Source: Paratrimastix pyriformis (Eukaryota > Preaxostyla > Paratrimastigidae). From it: a stretch of 64,000 nt of DNA. A program made the translations under genes and the position numbers. Positions 41,780-55,800 of the stretch are shown here, piece after piece. The notes below the pieces were generated by a model that was not told the origin of the DNA, made no database searches, and saw only the letters and a program-made list of their open reading frames with translations. The DNA lies in assembly GCA_027972325.1 (NCBI GenBank), contig JAPMOS010000005.1:124001-188000 (forward strand). The letters are read 5' to 3'. Position 1 is the stretch's first letter; each line of letters opens with the position of its first letter.

Positions 41780-44441
41780 TTAGCTCTGGGGAGCCACGGG
41801 TGCCGGGGCCGCAGCCGGGGCCTGGGCCACTGCGAGGGCGGGAGCCGGGACGGGCGTTCTGCGAAGAGAACAAACAGGACCGGGAATGAACGCCAGTCGG
41901 GACGGGGGTGGGGTGGGGGCCGGAAGGGATCAGGACAGACGTTGGGGCGGGGACGGGGGCGCCGGGGTGGGGCATCATGCCTGGGGTCATGGGCTGCTGG
42001 GGGGCCATGGGCGGGGGCGCCATCCCCATCGGGTAGCCCGGCGGGAAGCCCGGGGCGCCCATCGGGGGCATGAAACCGGACATCTGCAAAAACGAACGCA
42101 GAGCGAGAGGGGCGACGGCAGGGGCGGTGGTGAGCACGGGGCGGAGGGGCGGGCAGGCGAAACAGACAGCGGGGGGCGACTGCATGGCCTGCTGCTTGTA
42201 CAGGCTGAACTCGTACTGCAGGCCCGCGTGCAGGTTCGGGGGCAGCGGCTGGTGCGGGGCGGGGAGCGGATGCGGAGCGGAGGTGAGCCAACAGGGCCGC
42301 TCGGGGAGGGCACAGCAGACCTTGACTGCAGGCACCACGGGCACGCGGCCACGGCCGACGGGCATGGCCCCCGCCGGGGAGGGCATGCCGGGGTACTGCC
42401 AGCCGGGGTACTGGGGCGGCATGGTGGCGTAGGGCGCCGCGGCGGGCCCCGTGGCGGGGGATCCGGTCCCGTAGGGGGCGGGGTAGCCGGGCTGCTGATA
42501 GCCTTGGAAGCCCGGGTGCCCCGCGGCGGGGGCCCCGTAGCCCGGCTGGGCCTGGGGCGTCCCAGCTGGGGTCGAGACGGCCGCGGCGCCCGTGGGGGCC
42601 TGGGCAGGGGTCATGGGAGCCTGGGCAGGGGGGGCAGCGGCCGGGGTGCCCGGCTGGGGGGCCTCCTCCTTCTTGGGGGTCTTCTTGGGCTTCTTGGGGG
42701 CCTTGGGCTTCTTCTCTCCTTCCGCCCCCTCGGCTCCTGCCGGAGCGGGCGCGCCCTCGGCCGCCACGGGGCCCTCCTCGCCCTCCTTCTTCTTGGGGGC
42801 GCGGGGCTTGCGGGGCTTCTTCTCCTTGGGCTCCTTGTCCTTGGCCCCCTCGGCCCCTTCGGCCTTGGGTTCCTTGGGCTTCTTGGGCCGAGGCTGCCGC
42901 TTGGGCGGAGCCGCTGCACCCTCGCCGGCGACCTTGTCCAGGTCCAGGGCGTCCTCGGCCAGCCCCTGCTTCATCTCGACGGCAGCCTGCCGCGACTCGT
43001 CCTCTTCGTCGGCCTCGTCGTCCTTCCGGCCACGCTTGGTGCCCGCGAGCCTGCCACGCCCGCCGCGACTCCCACGGCTCCCACGTCCGCGTCCGCGACC
43101 ACGGCCGCGGCCCTTCTTGGGTTCGTCGTCTGGGGGCAAAAGTGAGACGGTTGTGGGCATGATGAAATCAATGTCAGACCAGAAAGATCGGACTCGAAAA
43201 TGTCTTCAGTCTCAACGTCCTGCTTCTTGGGCTTTCGGCCACCTTTCTTGCGGGATTCACCGCAGGTGGTGCAGAACCATTTCCTACATTTCAACAAAAA
43301 AATGCATGCAGAGGTCGGCGAGTGGGATAAGAATCTCATACAATCCAAGAGTCTGGGCTGTTATTTTTTAAAAAGAAAGGCGCAAAAAATAACGAGTGTA
43401 GTGGCCAGGGTGTCAGCCACGAGGGAGTGTGGCGGTGGGTGCGAGGCGCCTCGGAGGCGACCAGATTTTGCAAGAGTGGGGCAAATCGCCCACGCTCCTC
43501 TGACACACAGAAAAAAGGCAAGGAGTCCTCACAGACTTGTGTTTGAGCACCATGTCGTCTACGACTGCCTTCGTCAAGTTGGCGCATGAATAATGGTACC
43601 AAGTGTCGCATGCGTCGCAACTGATCATCTCTAAAAGGAAGAAGAAAGGAAAAGGAGGAAAAGAGCCCGCGTTCCGAGCGTCCGCGGAGGAAGAGTTTGG
43701 TGGAATGTTGAGCAGCAGGTAGCCGAAAGAACTGCGAAGAAAGCGGAAGAGAACAAGGAATTGGTGAGGAATTGAAATTGGCATCCAGGCACATCCAAAG
43801 ACCGAGGCACAAAAACAATAATCCGGTGTCAAAGTCTGACGAACCCATCGATTATAGAATCACAAAAAGTGGTTGAGTGCAGTGCTTTGGCGGATCAAAA
43901 AACAAAAAGGGTTGAGAGGTGAACAAGAAAAAGATGCGAACGAACGAAGGAAAGGAGCAAGATCAATAGCACGAGAAACGCTTCGAATTGGAACGAACTC
44001 AAATGGTAATAAAAGCTTAGTATCGTACAACTGGAGGAGTATTGTGAAATAATGAAGAGAACCAGAGAGAAAATCAAGCATTCAAAAATCATAACAGGAC
44101 ATCGAGTCAACAGGAAGGCACCAAGAAATATCATGTTCAAGTTACACGCAAATGACATTTCGACAGAAACCCACAGGAATGGAATCACCTTCGCAGACCA
44201 GGCCTTCAGTATCAGGGGCACCGCAAGGGCAAGCCGGCCCTGTCGGTGCAGCTTGTGGCTGATCAGTGCCAACTTGTTGCGCTCCTTGATCAACAACAGG
44301 CAGCATCGGAGCAGCCCCATTTGCAATATCACCCGAAGCCTGTGCCGCAAGGGCGGCAGAAGCAAGGTGCTCGGCAACGCCCGGTTGATTGAGAACATCA
44401 CCGTAATTCATGGAATCAGGCAGCGGAGGTTGCGTCTCCAT
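41780..44441 (-). CDS. PHD-finger protein with basic middle and P/G/Q-rich tail
   Basis: The start ATG at 44441 (METQPPLPDSMNYGD). The PHD finger is spread over three exons: C-P-C-G-A-P-D, then MISCDACDTWYHYSC, then KKWFCTTCGES. This is the C4HC3 spacing expected for a histone-tail reader. Next come GRGRGRGRG and GRGRLAGTKRGRK (AT-hook-like), an acidic patch, many KKPKEPK/PKKPKK runs, and a low-complexity tail (PGYGAPAAGHPGFQGYQQ, MSGFMPPMGAPGFPPGY) ending APVAPQS at 41780. It is likely a nuclear chromatin factor. Donors: GTCTGC, GTCTGT, GTCTGA, GTCTGC, GTCTGT, GTCTGT. The first intron (43629-44198, 570 nt) is AT-rich, unlike the C/G-rich introns downstream. Confidence 0.85.
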
Positions 44442-45158
44442 TGAACAAACAGCGCAAACAGCGAAACGGAAGCGCGCTGGCACACCTGGCGGTTGATGAG
44501 ACTGTTCCTCGCGTTTTCCGCTTCTTTTCGTTTTGTTTTTTCCTCTCAGGCTTTCTATTTCAGGCCACAGACCGACACATGTCCTCTCTCCCTCTCTTTC
44601 TCGAGAATCGCGTGAGGGGCGTAAGTTATTTTCGAGATGAGAGGCTCACACCTTGACGTTTCCGCTTCCGAGTTTTAACTTTGTCTCGTTAGCGCCAATA
44701 AGCAGATCTCTTGACGAGCAAGGAAACAGCCCATCATCGCACAAACGACGAACATGCTTCCTCCCTTCCAAGGGGAAAGCTGCAAAGCGCTGAGTGGGGT
44801 CGCACGAACAAGAAGCAAGAACACGCGCACACAAAAAAATCATGTGTGTTTGAACGAGGAGGCGAGAGACGCGCCACAAACGACGGGAAAGAAAGGAGGA
44901 GGCTCGGCCAAAAACGAAGGCGGGGGGGGGGGGGGGGGGGGGGGGGACAACTGGATGGATTGGCGTGGGTGGAAAAACGGGCCGAAGGAAGAGCCACACG
45001 ACAGAGTGGGCGCCCACGGTGGTGGTCGTTGGGGCCACGCCACCCCATGCCCGGCCCATCAGACATGACAACGCGAGTCGGAAAAAAAAATAACAACAAA
45101 ACAACAAGGGCCTTGGGAGTGGAGGCTGCTGTGGGTGGGTGGGGGAAGGGATGGGCGG
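44442..45158. other. Gap with poly-G run between PHD and giant TPR genes
   Basis: About 715 bp; AT-richer next to the PHD start, G run at 44923-44946, then AACAAC repeats. It contains the PHD promoter and the 3' UTR of the TPR gene. No exon supported. Confidence 0.5.
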
Positions 45159-46820
45159 TCAGAGGAGCCCGGGGAGGGGCGGGTTGAACAGGACGACTGG
45201 GATGCGGTACTCCCACTGCAGGATGGCCACCGCCGAGCAGAGCTGCTGGTAGGCCGTGACCCCCTCGGGCCCCCGGCGGCCCCCCGGACAGGCCGGGGCG
45301 CGCAGCGGGGGATAGAGCGGGAAGGGGGCCGGGGTGAGGATGGGCAGCCCCTGGAGGTCGGTCGGGGGGGCCGACGGGCAGGCGGGCAGGGGCGCGATCC
45401 CGTCCCGGAGCCGGTTGAGCAGGTGCACAGCCGTCCGCATGCGGGCCGCCGGCACGAAGAGCACTGGGCAGTCCGTCCGGTAGCTGCGCACAGAAAGGGC
45501 AGGGCAGGGCAGGGCAGGGGGGAAGGAAGGAGGGGAGGGGTCCCAGCGCGGTGAAGGAGGGCTCGCGTGTGTGTCGGTGAGCGTGTGTGTGGGCGGTGTG
45601 GGTCGGGCGCCGGCTGTCCGGTGAGGCGCTGCTGAGTGCCCTGCGAGTGCGGGCTTGATGATGCCGAGTGGATGCCGAGTGGATGCCGAGTGGATGCTGA
45701 TGATCGATTGAATGAAGGCGGTGAGCCATGGGGGGCGTCCCTGACCTGAGCAGGGCCAGCAGGGCCAGGGGCAGGTCGACCAGGTCGGCCAGGGGCAGGA
45801 CGAAGGCCATGTACGTGTGGGGGCCCTCGAGGCGCTTGTGGTTGTCGATCAGCGTCACCAGGTCGGCCGCCCCGCCCCGGGCCGAGATCTCGATGAACCG
45901 GACCCGGTTCTTGCGGTACGGGGCCGGCAGGGAGGCCGTCGGCTTGCAGTACTTGAGCAGCGGGGAGTGGTAGGGCAGGGCGGGGATCAGGCGTCGCTGC
46001 AGGGTCAGCGAGACGGGCTGCGGGTCGAGCCGCAGGGCGTGGAAGGCCTCGGCCAGGGCGGCCTTGCAGCGCATCTCCTCCCGGATCTGCACCAGGGTCG
46101 GGTCCTCGGTCGCCTGCAGGGCCACGCACTGCACCGTCACCGCCCGGGGGGTGCTGCTGGCGCTGGCGCTGGTGGTGGCTGTGGTGCCTCCCTCGCCGCT
46201 GCCCTCGGCGCGGGCCGGCGGGGGCTGCTCGGCCGCCCGGGGGCCCTCGGGTGGTGGCTGGGGCTGGGCGGCGCCGGCCGGGGGGGCGGCGGGGGGCCCG
46301 TACCGCTCGACGGCGTCGAGGAGGCTGAGCACCCGGGCGCCCAGCTGGCCCGCGAGGAGCTCCCAGGGGATCAGCTGCAGCGAGCGGCTGCAGACGAGCA
46401 GCAGCGGCACCGCGGGCAGGTGGGTGGGCGGGTTGGCGCACAGGAAGTGGTGCGCCAGGGCCCGGCGCTGGTCGGGGGTGGTGGCCGGGGTGATGGCGGT
46501 GGCGGCGGGGTTGGCGAGGCCGGGGGTGAGGTTGGTGGTGGTGGCCGAGAGGGCGGAGGATGGGGTGCCGGCGCCGGCGCCGGCGATGGCGGCGGTGGCA
46601 GAGGCGGGGGCGGGGGCGGCGGGGGATGTAGGCGGAGGGGGGAGAAGGAGGCCGGCAGGGTGGCGGGCAGCTCGGGCAGGGGCGGCATGGCCGCGGTGGG
46701 CCCGCCCTCCTCGCCCGCCCGGCCCTTCCGGCTGAAGATGGTGGCGAAGAAGCCCTGCAAGGCACGGCGCCCCCGACACAAGGGTGAGCATCCAGGGGCA
46801 AAGCAGGGCAGGGGGCCATG

Positions 46821-46851
<31 letters not shown>

Positions 46852-49800
46852 ATGGGGCGGCATCGGTGGTGGCTGGTGCCCCGAGGGTGCGGACCTGCTT
46901 CTCGGGGAGGGGCCTGACCACCTCCACCAGCCACGGCGACCAGGCCAGGGCCTCGGGGCCCACCACCAGGGCGGGCGGCGGCCGCTCGGGGGGCTCCAGC
47001 AGCAGCGGGCAGCGGGGCCCCAGCGGCAGCAGCCAGCCCGGGAAGTGTTTGGGCAGGCCCAGGCTGACGGGGCCCGCCAGGGCGTGCGGGGCCAGCTGGG
47101 CACCGGGGGGCGAGGGGGCCGGGGCCGGGGCCAGGGCGGGCAGGGGTGCCGTCTGCATGAGGAAGAGCGAGCTGGGCGTCCGCATGAGGCGGGGCGAGGG
47201 GCCCGAGGCGGCCAGGGACATCAGGTGCGGGGTCAGCGGGCCCGTCGCGCTGCCGCCCACGACGGCGGACAGGGCGACCCGCTCGGAGTAGGAGGCGCGG
47301 GGCGAGGGAGGTATCGAGCCGGGGGCGGTGGCGACCAGGGGGGGCAGGGAGGTCAGGGAGGGCGAGGGGGGCATCAGGGGCAGGGGCATGGTCATGGCGG
47401 CCATGGGGACCGTCCCCGTGCCCATGTTCATGTTCATCCCCACGTTGCCGCTCCCCGGGCCCAGCGCCAGGGACGGCGGGGCACCCGCCCAGGGCTGGCC
47501 GGGCGGGGGGTGCAGGCTGGGCGGGCCCAGCAGCAGGGCGGGCAGGTAGCTGCTCGGGAAGCGGAAGGCCTGCGCGCCCACCAGATGGCAGCAGGGGGGT
47601 CGGAAGGGACGGGCCCAGTTGAGTGAGGGGGCGGGGCGAGGGGCGAGTGATGCGGGCCAGCAGAGCCCAGCAGCCAACAGGAATGTGGGCAAGGGGCGTC
47701 GGACGGCAAGGGCAGGAGAGAGCGAGACGGGCGATGGTGTGGTGTGGTGTGGTGTGGTGTGGTGTGGTGTGGGTGTGCTGGAGATGGGCTGGAGATGGGC
47801 TGGGCTGCTGCAGGGTGGGGTGGCTGGATGGGGGCGTGGGCAGGCAGGGCGGGCGGGCGGGCGGACGAGGAGCAGGTCGACGAGTGGCTGTTGGGCCTCG
47901 AAGAAGAGCCGCGCCCGGATCGCCGCCGAGGTGCTGCACCAACACACAAAACACGACAGCACAACCAGCAGCAAGGCACAGCGTGACCATCCCCCAATAC
48001 AAAGACAAAGGGTATCACACGGGCATCAGCCGAGGGAGGTGAGCATGGGCGCGCCGGATGGGACGAAAGCAAGGGCAGGCGGGGACACAATGGTCGCGTG
48101 GGGGGGGGGGGGGGGGGGGGGGGGGACATGGGGCGGGAAGGCGCGTGTGTGTGCATGTGGCGTGTGCGTGTACGGGGCGTGTGGGCGGACCTCTCGTCCT
48201 CCCGCTCGAGTCCGGCCATGCGGGCGAGCCATCCCAGGGTGGCCGGCTCGACCGTACTGCAGCCCAGCGTGCGCAGGGGCGGGCCCCAGGCCCCCAGAAG
48301 CTGCGGGGCGCCGGGGGCGGCCGAGGGCCCGAGGGTCAGGGCAGCCATCCTCTCGGCGCTGCTGTGGGCCGACCCGCCCCCGCCCCCGCTGGCAGCCGCC
48401 GAGGTGGCGGTGGTGGCGGTGGTGGTGGGGCCGGAGCAGCCCGCCAGGGGGCCCGTCAGCATGGTCGCGGAGCCCGACGAGACCCCGAATGAGGGCGCGG
48501 GGCCGGGGGCCGAGTGAGCCGCCTGGCCGCCCGCCGCCACGCTGCTTGTGGCCCCGCCGCCGCCGCCGCCCGGGGCCGAGCCGAGGAGGCGCAGGGTCAG
48601 GTGGCGCTGCAGATGATACGCGGCCACATCGCACGGGCTCTGCTGCTGCTGTTGCTGCTGCGACTGCTGCAGGGCGGGGCCGGGGCCAGGCGGTGGGGTG
48701 CCCACAGGGGCGGCGAAGGGCGCCAGGGCGCCCGTGTCGGGCGGGGTGTGGGCCGTGGCGCCGTGGACGGCGACCGTGGGCCTGCTGCTCCTCGGCCCGG
48801 TGCCCGCCGAGGGGGCGGCCCTGGTGGCGGCCCCGCCCGGCATCCGCTGCTGCTCGCCGGGGCGCTCGGGGAACAGATCGGCGAAGCCATCCTCGTCGCC
48901 CTCGTCGTCACGCTCCCGGTACCGGTCCAGCGAGAGGCCGCCCACGTCCCCCTCGGCCTCGCCCAGCACCCCGGCCGAGGTGGCCGGCAGGCAGGCGGCA
49001 GGCGGGGGCGGGGGCGCGACGACCGGGGGCAGGGTCTGGGGGAGGTCCTCCAGCCCGAAGGCGGCCCAGTCAATGTCATCGGCCGGCTGCGGGCCGGCAC
49101 CGTCGGGCCCCCCAAACTGGACCAGCTCCACGTTGCCCTGGGTCAGGGCCGGCGCGGGGCTGCCCGTGGGCGGCTCGACTTCGTCCCACCGGGAGCCGGG
49201 CGGCTCGGTGGCCGTGGGGGAGAGGTCCCGCACCCGGACGGTGGGCGGGGGGCTCGGGTACATGGGTGGCGAGGTGTTCTCGAAGCCGCCGCTGGCGCCC
49301 GCCTCCCGGCCGCCCTCCCCGCCGAGCGGGGCCAGGGACAGGGGGGCCAGCCCCGCGCGGCCGCCGGTGGACCGGGGGGGTGGCAGGGGCGCCCCGGGCC
49401 CGCCGGCCCGGGCGGGCAGGGTGCCGGGCGGGGTGGTGGGGATCTCATCAAGCAGCGCAAACCCGTCCGCGTCCCGGGGCGGCTCCGCGGCGGCGGCGGC
49501 CCCGAGGCCCAGCGGGGAGGCGGCCAGTTTGGGCGGGCGCACCGGAAGGGGGGCGGCGGGTCCGTCGTCGGTGGGGGCCGCGGCGGCCGTGACGCGGGGG
49601 TCGGCGTATGTGGGCAGCTCGGTCGAGGTGGTGTGCGAAGAGGCGAAGGCCCACTCCTCGGGTTCTTCCTCGCCCCCGCTGCTGCCTGACAGCGGGCCGC
49701 CCGCCTGGGTGGTCGAGGGCGGCGGAGGGGGCGGGGGCGCGGGCAGGGCCGTCAGGACGGGGCCCGTGGTGGGGCGGGGCGCGGCGGGCCCGTCGAGGGT

Positions 49801-52800
49801 CAGGAAGTCCCCGTCGGGCTCCTCGTCCCGCTCGATGTACTTCGCCCAGGCCGGCGCCGGCTGCTGGGCGGGCGGGGACTCCTTGGCCGCCGGGGGCCGG
49901 GGGGGGGCCGGCCGGGGCAGGGGCGGCAGGGGCATGGCGCCGGTCTCCTGGAGGTCCATCACGGCCAGGGTGATCTCGTCCAGCTCGGCATCCGCATCGG
50001 CCCCTGCCGTCCCTGCAGCCCCTGCCGGGGCGGCCGTCGCGCCCGGGAGCCCGGCGCCGGGCAGCCCCAGGGCCGCGCCATCGTCCTGGTCCTCGTCGTC
50101 CCGCTCGACGTACTTCGACCAGACCGGCGCGCCCTGCGGCGAGGGCGGGTTGGGCTGCGGCGCCTGCGGTGGCGGCGGGGCGGCGGGATGGTCGGCGGTG
50201 GTGGTGGGGGACCTGGGGCCCCGGACGGTCACGGGGGGCGACGGGGACAGGGGCGTGGCGGGGGAGGGCAGCCCGGGCAGGAGGGCGGGGCACGCGGGGG
50301 GCGGGGCCCCGGAGGCGGCCGAGGGGACGGTCGTGGGCAGGGAACCCGACGAGGCCGCGCTCAGGGCCCCCGTGGAACCGGGCAGGCCGCCGCTGATGCT
50401 GCCGGATCCGCTCTCTGGGGAGGGGCGGGAGTGCCAGGGAGGTGCCAGGGAGAAGGATGGTGATGTGGATCATTTGAAGGGCGACAATGGTCTGCTGATG
50501 ACTGGATGATGATGACTGGATGATGATCACTAGAGGATGATAATTGGATGATGACAATTGGATGATGACAATTTGGAGGACGATGGGAATGGATGGAGAA
50601 TCGGAGAGCGGGGGCGGGAAGAGCGGACCCTCGCCCGTCAGGATGGGCTCCGTCCGGCCCCCGAAGCGCAGCACTTGGCGGGCGCCCGTGGCGGGGATGT
50701 AGATGATGACCAGGTCCTCAATGTGCAGGGCCACCGCCACCCGGGCCAGGGCCGTGTTGTGCCCGTCGAAGAGGGCGTCGTAGGGGGTGTGGTGCGGGGC
50801 CAGCAGGCAGCCGTCGGCCAGGGGCGGGCGGGCGGTCGGGGCCACGACTGGCGACGAGGGCGGGGAACCGTGGCGGGCGACGGGGGCGGCCCGGGGGGCC
50901 ACGGGCCGGACAGCCTCGTGCATGCGGCGGAGGCAGTTCAGGTTGGCCAGCCGGCAGCGCTCCTGGCTCAGGCGGCCCTCCGAGAAGCGGCGCACCTGGT
51001 CGCGGCACAGGAAGAGCAGCCCCGACATGAGCGCCGTGAAGGCGGCCTCCTCGTCGGCCTCCTCATCCTCCTCGGCCGGGGCCCCGGCAGCCGCCGGGTC
51101 GCCGCCCGCCATCCTGAGCTGGTCCGCCTCGTAGGCGGCCGGCCCGGCCCGGCGCGGGGCGGCCAGTTGGGGTGTGGGCGGCTCAAAGACCCGCTGCAGG
51201 GTCAGGGGCGACGAGGGCACGGGGGCAGCGACGGGCTCGGGCGGGGGAACCATGCTGGGGAAGGGCACCATGGCCCCGGCACCCCAGAGCATCCGCCGGG
51301 TGCCCGAGTGGCGCCGGGCGTAGAGCGAGGCCGAGACGGTCAGGGCCACGCTGCTCGAGACCAGCGAGAGCGAGCGGGCCCCGCTGCCCACCCGGGCGGC
51401 CATGCTGCCGGCCAGCAGGCGGGGCAGGGGCCCGCCGCCCCGGGGGACGGTCTCGGTCGAGAGGGCAGGCGCGGTGGCGGCCCCGTCCTCGTGCAGCCGC
51501 ATGGCCAGCTCACGCTCGCGGCGGCCCTTGAGCAGGTAGTGCGAGGCCCCGGGGCCGGCCAGGGGGCCCCCGGGGGGCCGGGCCAGGGTGGTGGCCATCA
51601 GGGTGTGGCTGCTGCCCGGGGGCGGCAGCGGGCCCCCCCATCGGGCGGCCGGAGGCTGCTGGGCGGCCCGCGGGCCGGCGCTGGGCGGGTGGAGGAGCAC
51701 CTCGGGGGGCGCCCCCAGGCCCGGGTCCTCGTCCAGCTCGGGGCTGTCGGCCGCCAGGGTGCGCAGGGAGGGCCCCATGTCCTGCTGCAGCAGCAGGTAC
51801 GCGTCGATCAGGGCCACGTGCTGCGCGGGCCAAGGGCAAGAAGCAGGACCCCCCCGCGTCCGGAGACCAGAGGGACCGAAACGAACACAAGTCAGGTGAG
51901 CCTGCAGTGGCTACGCGGGGCGATGGAGACATGCGGAGGAGCATGGGGGGGGGGGGGGGGGGGGGGGGTGATGGAGACGGGCCTGGGCGATGTACTCGGC
52001 GTCGAAGCAGAACAGGAAGCGGGTGATCCGCTGCAGCAGGACGAACAGCCGCCGCCGCAGGGAGGGCGGGGCCGTCCGGGGCAGCAGGCAGTGGGGCCCG
52101 GCCATGAAGAGCCGGAAGACCGTGTCGCGGGCCTCCACCCAGAAGGTCGCCGCGTTGTGCAGCCGCCCTGCGCCCACGCACACCGTGCGGATGAGTGGAT
52201 TGCGGCCCAAGGGGTGGGCGGAGGCAGGACAGCAGGGGCGGGCGGGCGGGCTGGGCAGTTGGTGGCGGGGGGGGGGGGGGGGGGGGGGGGGGGGGCGGTG
52301 GTGGCGGACCCTGGAGGTACCTGAGCTCGGCCATGCTGACCAGCCCGTCGAGGACCATGAAGGGCTCCCCCAGGCAGGCGCCCACGTCGAGCCCCACGCA
52401 GGCCAGCCGCTCGATCGATGCCAAGTCGTCCAGCAGTCGCTTGTTGGTGATGGCCGTCAGGCCCACGCCCGCCCCTGGGGAGGGCGCGGCCTGGGGCGCG
52501 GGGGCCGGCGGGGGCGGGGGCGGCGGGGGCGGGGGCGAGGGGGCCGGCAGGGACAGGGCCGAGGCCCCCGAGGCCGAGCTGATGCTGGTGTTGCCCCCGC
52601 TGGAGGAGGTCGTCGAGGCCGACATGGCGCCGGCGGCCCCACGGCCGCCTCCCGAGAGCCGCCCGGGGGCCGCGAGGGACCCGGTGCGGGGCTGGGGCAG
52701 GGGCGGCACGAGGGGCACCTCGAGCAGGACAGTCGTGGGCATGGGCGGGCCGGCCGTCAGGGCGGGGCTGGGCAGGACCAGGGTTGCCTCGACCATGCGG

Positions 52801-55800
52801 GCCTCGCCCATGTCGGGCAGGCGGGCCAGGTCGGCCAGCACGTGCTGCATGAGCGCACTGGCCGGGAAGAGGCGCCCCAGGTGGGCCCGGCACATGGCCA
52901 GGGCCGCCCGGCCGCTGGCGACCAGGTCGCCGACCATCTGGAAGTACTCGCGGCCCTTCTCGTAGCTGGCCAGGCAGGCGGCCAGCAGGGAGGCGCTGTC
53001 CCGATAGACGATGCTGGGGAAGCTGCTCCCGCCGCCCACCGGGGGCTGGGGCGGGGCCGGCTGCGTCGGGTCGGCGCTGTGCCGGTCGGGGCACGCGTAG
53101 ATCTTGGTGCCCGCGGGGGCGGCCAGCCCGGGGGCGGTGGGGCTGGCCGTCAGGGGGGCCGGGGGCGGGGCCAGGTCCTGCGGGGCCCAGACGGGCACCG
53201 GGTTCAGCGGGACCGCCAGGGGGCACGAGGGCAGCGAGAGCTGCTCCAGCGCCTTGCCCCGGGCCATGAAGAGGCGCCCCAGGTGGGCCAGCTGGGTCTC
53301 GTGGCTCGTCCGCACGCAGTGGTCGATCCAGGCGAGAGCCTTCAGGTATTGGCCTGCACGCCCACCAGAGCAATCAAGCAGGCCAGCCCAGCCCAGCCCA
53401 TAGCATACCACGCCGCCATACCATACCGACACGATCCCATCGACAAGCGAGTGAGTGAGAGTGAGGAGAGCGGTCAGGCCCAACCCGTTCCGCCATTTGC
53501 CGTCCCGTCCGTCCGACCCCCCGGGGGCGCAGGCGGCGGGGGCGTACGGACCGGAGTGGTGGTAGATGCGGGCCGCCAGCACGCCCATCCGCTGGTGGAG
53601 GGCCTCGTATGTGGGCACGGCGGCCCCCGAGAGCCCGTCGTCCCAGACGCCCGTCCACTCGGCCGAGGCGGCCGCGGCCCCGTGGCCGTCGCGCATCAGG
53701 TTGGGGTAGGCCGAGACGGGCGCCGGGGCCGCGGGGCCCTTGGCCGCCCCCCGCTCGCTGGCCGAGCCGCCGCTGCTCTGGTAGCTGCCGGTGCTGGCGG
53801 TGCTCGCCTGGCGCCGGTGGCGGGGCGTCGACGAGGGGGCCGCCGCCCGGGTGGCTGCAAGGGCGGCCGCCTCGATGGAAGCGAGCTCGGCGCCAAGGCT
53901 GGGGCGGGGCGCGCGGATGGAGGTGATGATGATGATCGGATGATGATTGGATGGCGATGGCGGTGATGATGACGATGGGGGGGGGGGGGGGGGGGGGTGG
54001 GTGGGAGCGGCGGAGGGGCAGGGCAGGGCGTGGCGGACCGCCTGAGGGCAGCCATGGCCTCTGAGAGCCACCGGCGGCGGACGAGGGCCCGGACGAGGGT
54101 CAGGGTCACCTCGGCACGCACCTCGAAGGGCACCTCGGCCCCCGCCACGGCCGCCGCCAGCCGCTGCAGCAGCGAGACGCCCCGGGCGGGGGCGCCGCCC
54201 TGGTCGCAGATGCGTGCCAGCAGCAGGTGCAGGTGGACCCGCTGGGGGGTGAACCGGCACCCGGCCAGGGCCTCGTCGATGCACTGGGCCGCCCCGGCGA
54301 AGTTGCCCTGGCGCAGGTGCAGCTCGGCCATCAGCTCGCGCACGTAGAGGGCCTCGCTCTCGTGGCTCTCGCTGCGGCAGGTCTCCAGGACCCGGCCGTA
54401 GTAGCGCAGGGCCCGGGGGATGTCCTCGTTGCTGGCGCAGAGCTTGGCCAGGGGCCGGGCCAGCGCGTGGACATCCTCGGTGCGGCGCATGAGGGTGCAG
54501 CAGCTCAGGGCGGCCTCCCAGGCGGCCACGGCCAGGGGCAGCTTGTCCTGCAGGGCGCAGACGTCCCCGTAGTGGAGCAGGCAGGAGGCCCCCAGGTCGC
54601 TGATGACGGGCGGGAAGGCCAGGCCGGCCCGGGGCGGCCCGCCGAGCTGGTCGAGAAGCGCCAGGCCCTCGAAGAGGAGCGACTCGGCCGTCTGGACAGA
54701 CAGCCGTACACACGGACGGCATCACGACCATGATGAGAACACGGCGATGCGCACGAGCCGCCAGTGTGAGCGCCCCCCGTCCCTCGTGCAGGAGGGAGCG
54801 GGGCATGAGGGAGGAAGGGACCGACCTCGGCATCCTGGCGGAAGCGGCTCTCGGCCAGGGCCAGCCCGTAGGCCATGAGGGCCTTGAGGGGCGTGGCCTC
54901 GAGCATCCCGTAGAGCGAGTAGAGCCGCTCGATGCGCTGCTCGGGGTCGGCGAGTAGCAGCCCCAGCCCGCCCTCCTCGCCCCGCATCCCGGGGCCCCCC
55001 GCCGGCCCGGCGGCGGGCGATTGAGCGCGATGATCCGCGCGGTGGTGCGGCCGGTGGTGGTGGTGGTGGTGATGGTGATGGTTCTGCTGCGAGCGCTGGG
55101 GCCGGTCGGCGACGGGCGACAGGGCCGTGGGGGCGGCCGCCGAGCGGGCCCGACGGCGGTGCGAGCCGGGTGAGGCCGCCTGGACGACCCGGCCCGTGGA
55201 GGGGTCCGTCACCCAGCGGGGCTTCTCGGCCGGGGCGGCCGTCTGGCTGAGCAGCTGCTGCAGGGTGGGCCCCGCCGAGGAGGAGCCCGACCCCGAACTG
55301 GAGGTGGCGAAGGCCCCCGGGGGACCCTCGGTCGACATGGCCAGCAGCAGGCTGCCCCCGCCCGAGGGCGGCTCGGCCGGGGCGGCCAGCGAGGGGGAGG
55401 GCGAGGAGGCCGACGAGGGGCCGCCGCCAGCCGAGGCGGCCGAGGCTGTGGTGGATGCGGTGGTCGAGAGGGACCCGGCCGACGAGCTGCTCCACATCCG
55501 ACCGCCGCCGGCCCCGGAGGCCTCGGGGGCCTCCTCGGGCGGGGTGCGCGGGGTCCGGGTGGACGATGGCGGTGAGACGGGGGTCTCAGGCGCGTCCTCC
55601 TCGCCGTCGCTGCCCCACCAGTCGCCCAGCCCCACGTCCTCGTCGTCCTCGTCCCGATCGTCGCCCTCCCCGGGGCTGCCCGCCTCGGGTTCGTCGTCTT
55701 CCTCGGCCTCCTCCCCGCCCGCCGGGCCCCCGTGGCTCCGTGCCCCGGCCACCCGCTGGTGGAAGAGGGCCGCCAGGGCGGCCGGGCCGTAGGCGGGCCG

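Noticed and set aside
41692-42291. Alternative C-terminus for the PHD protein in another frame
   Set aside because: The donor GTCTGT and acceptor CGCAG near 41860-41940 join a clean frame that ends at 41780, so the other frame is a shadow.
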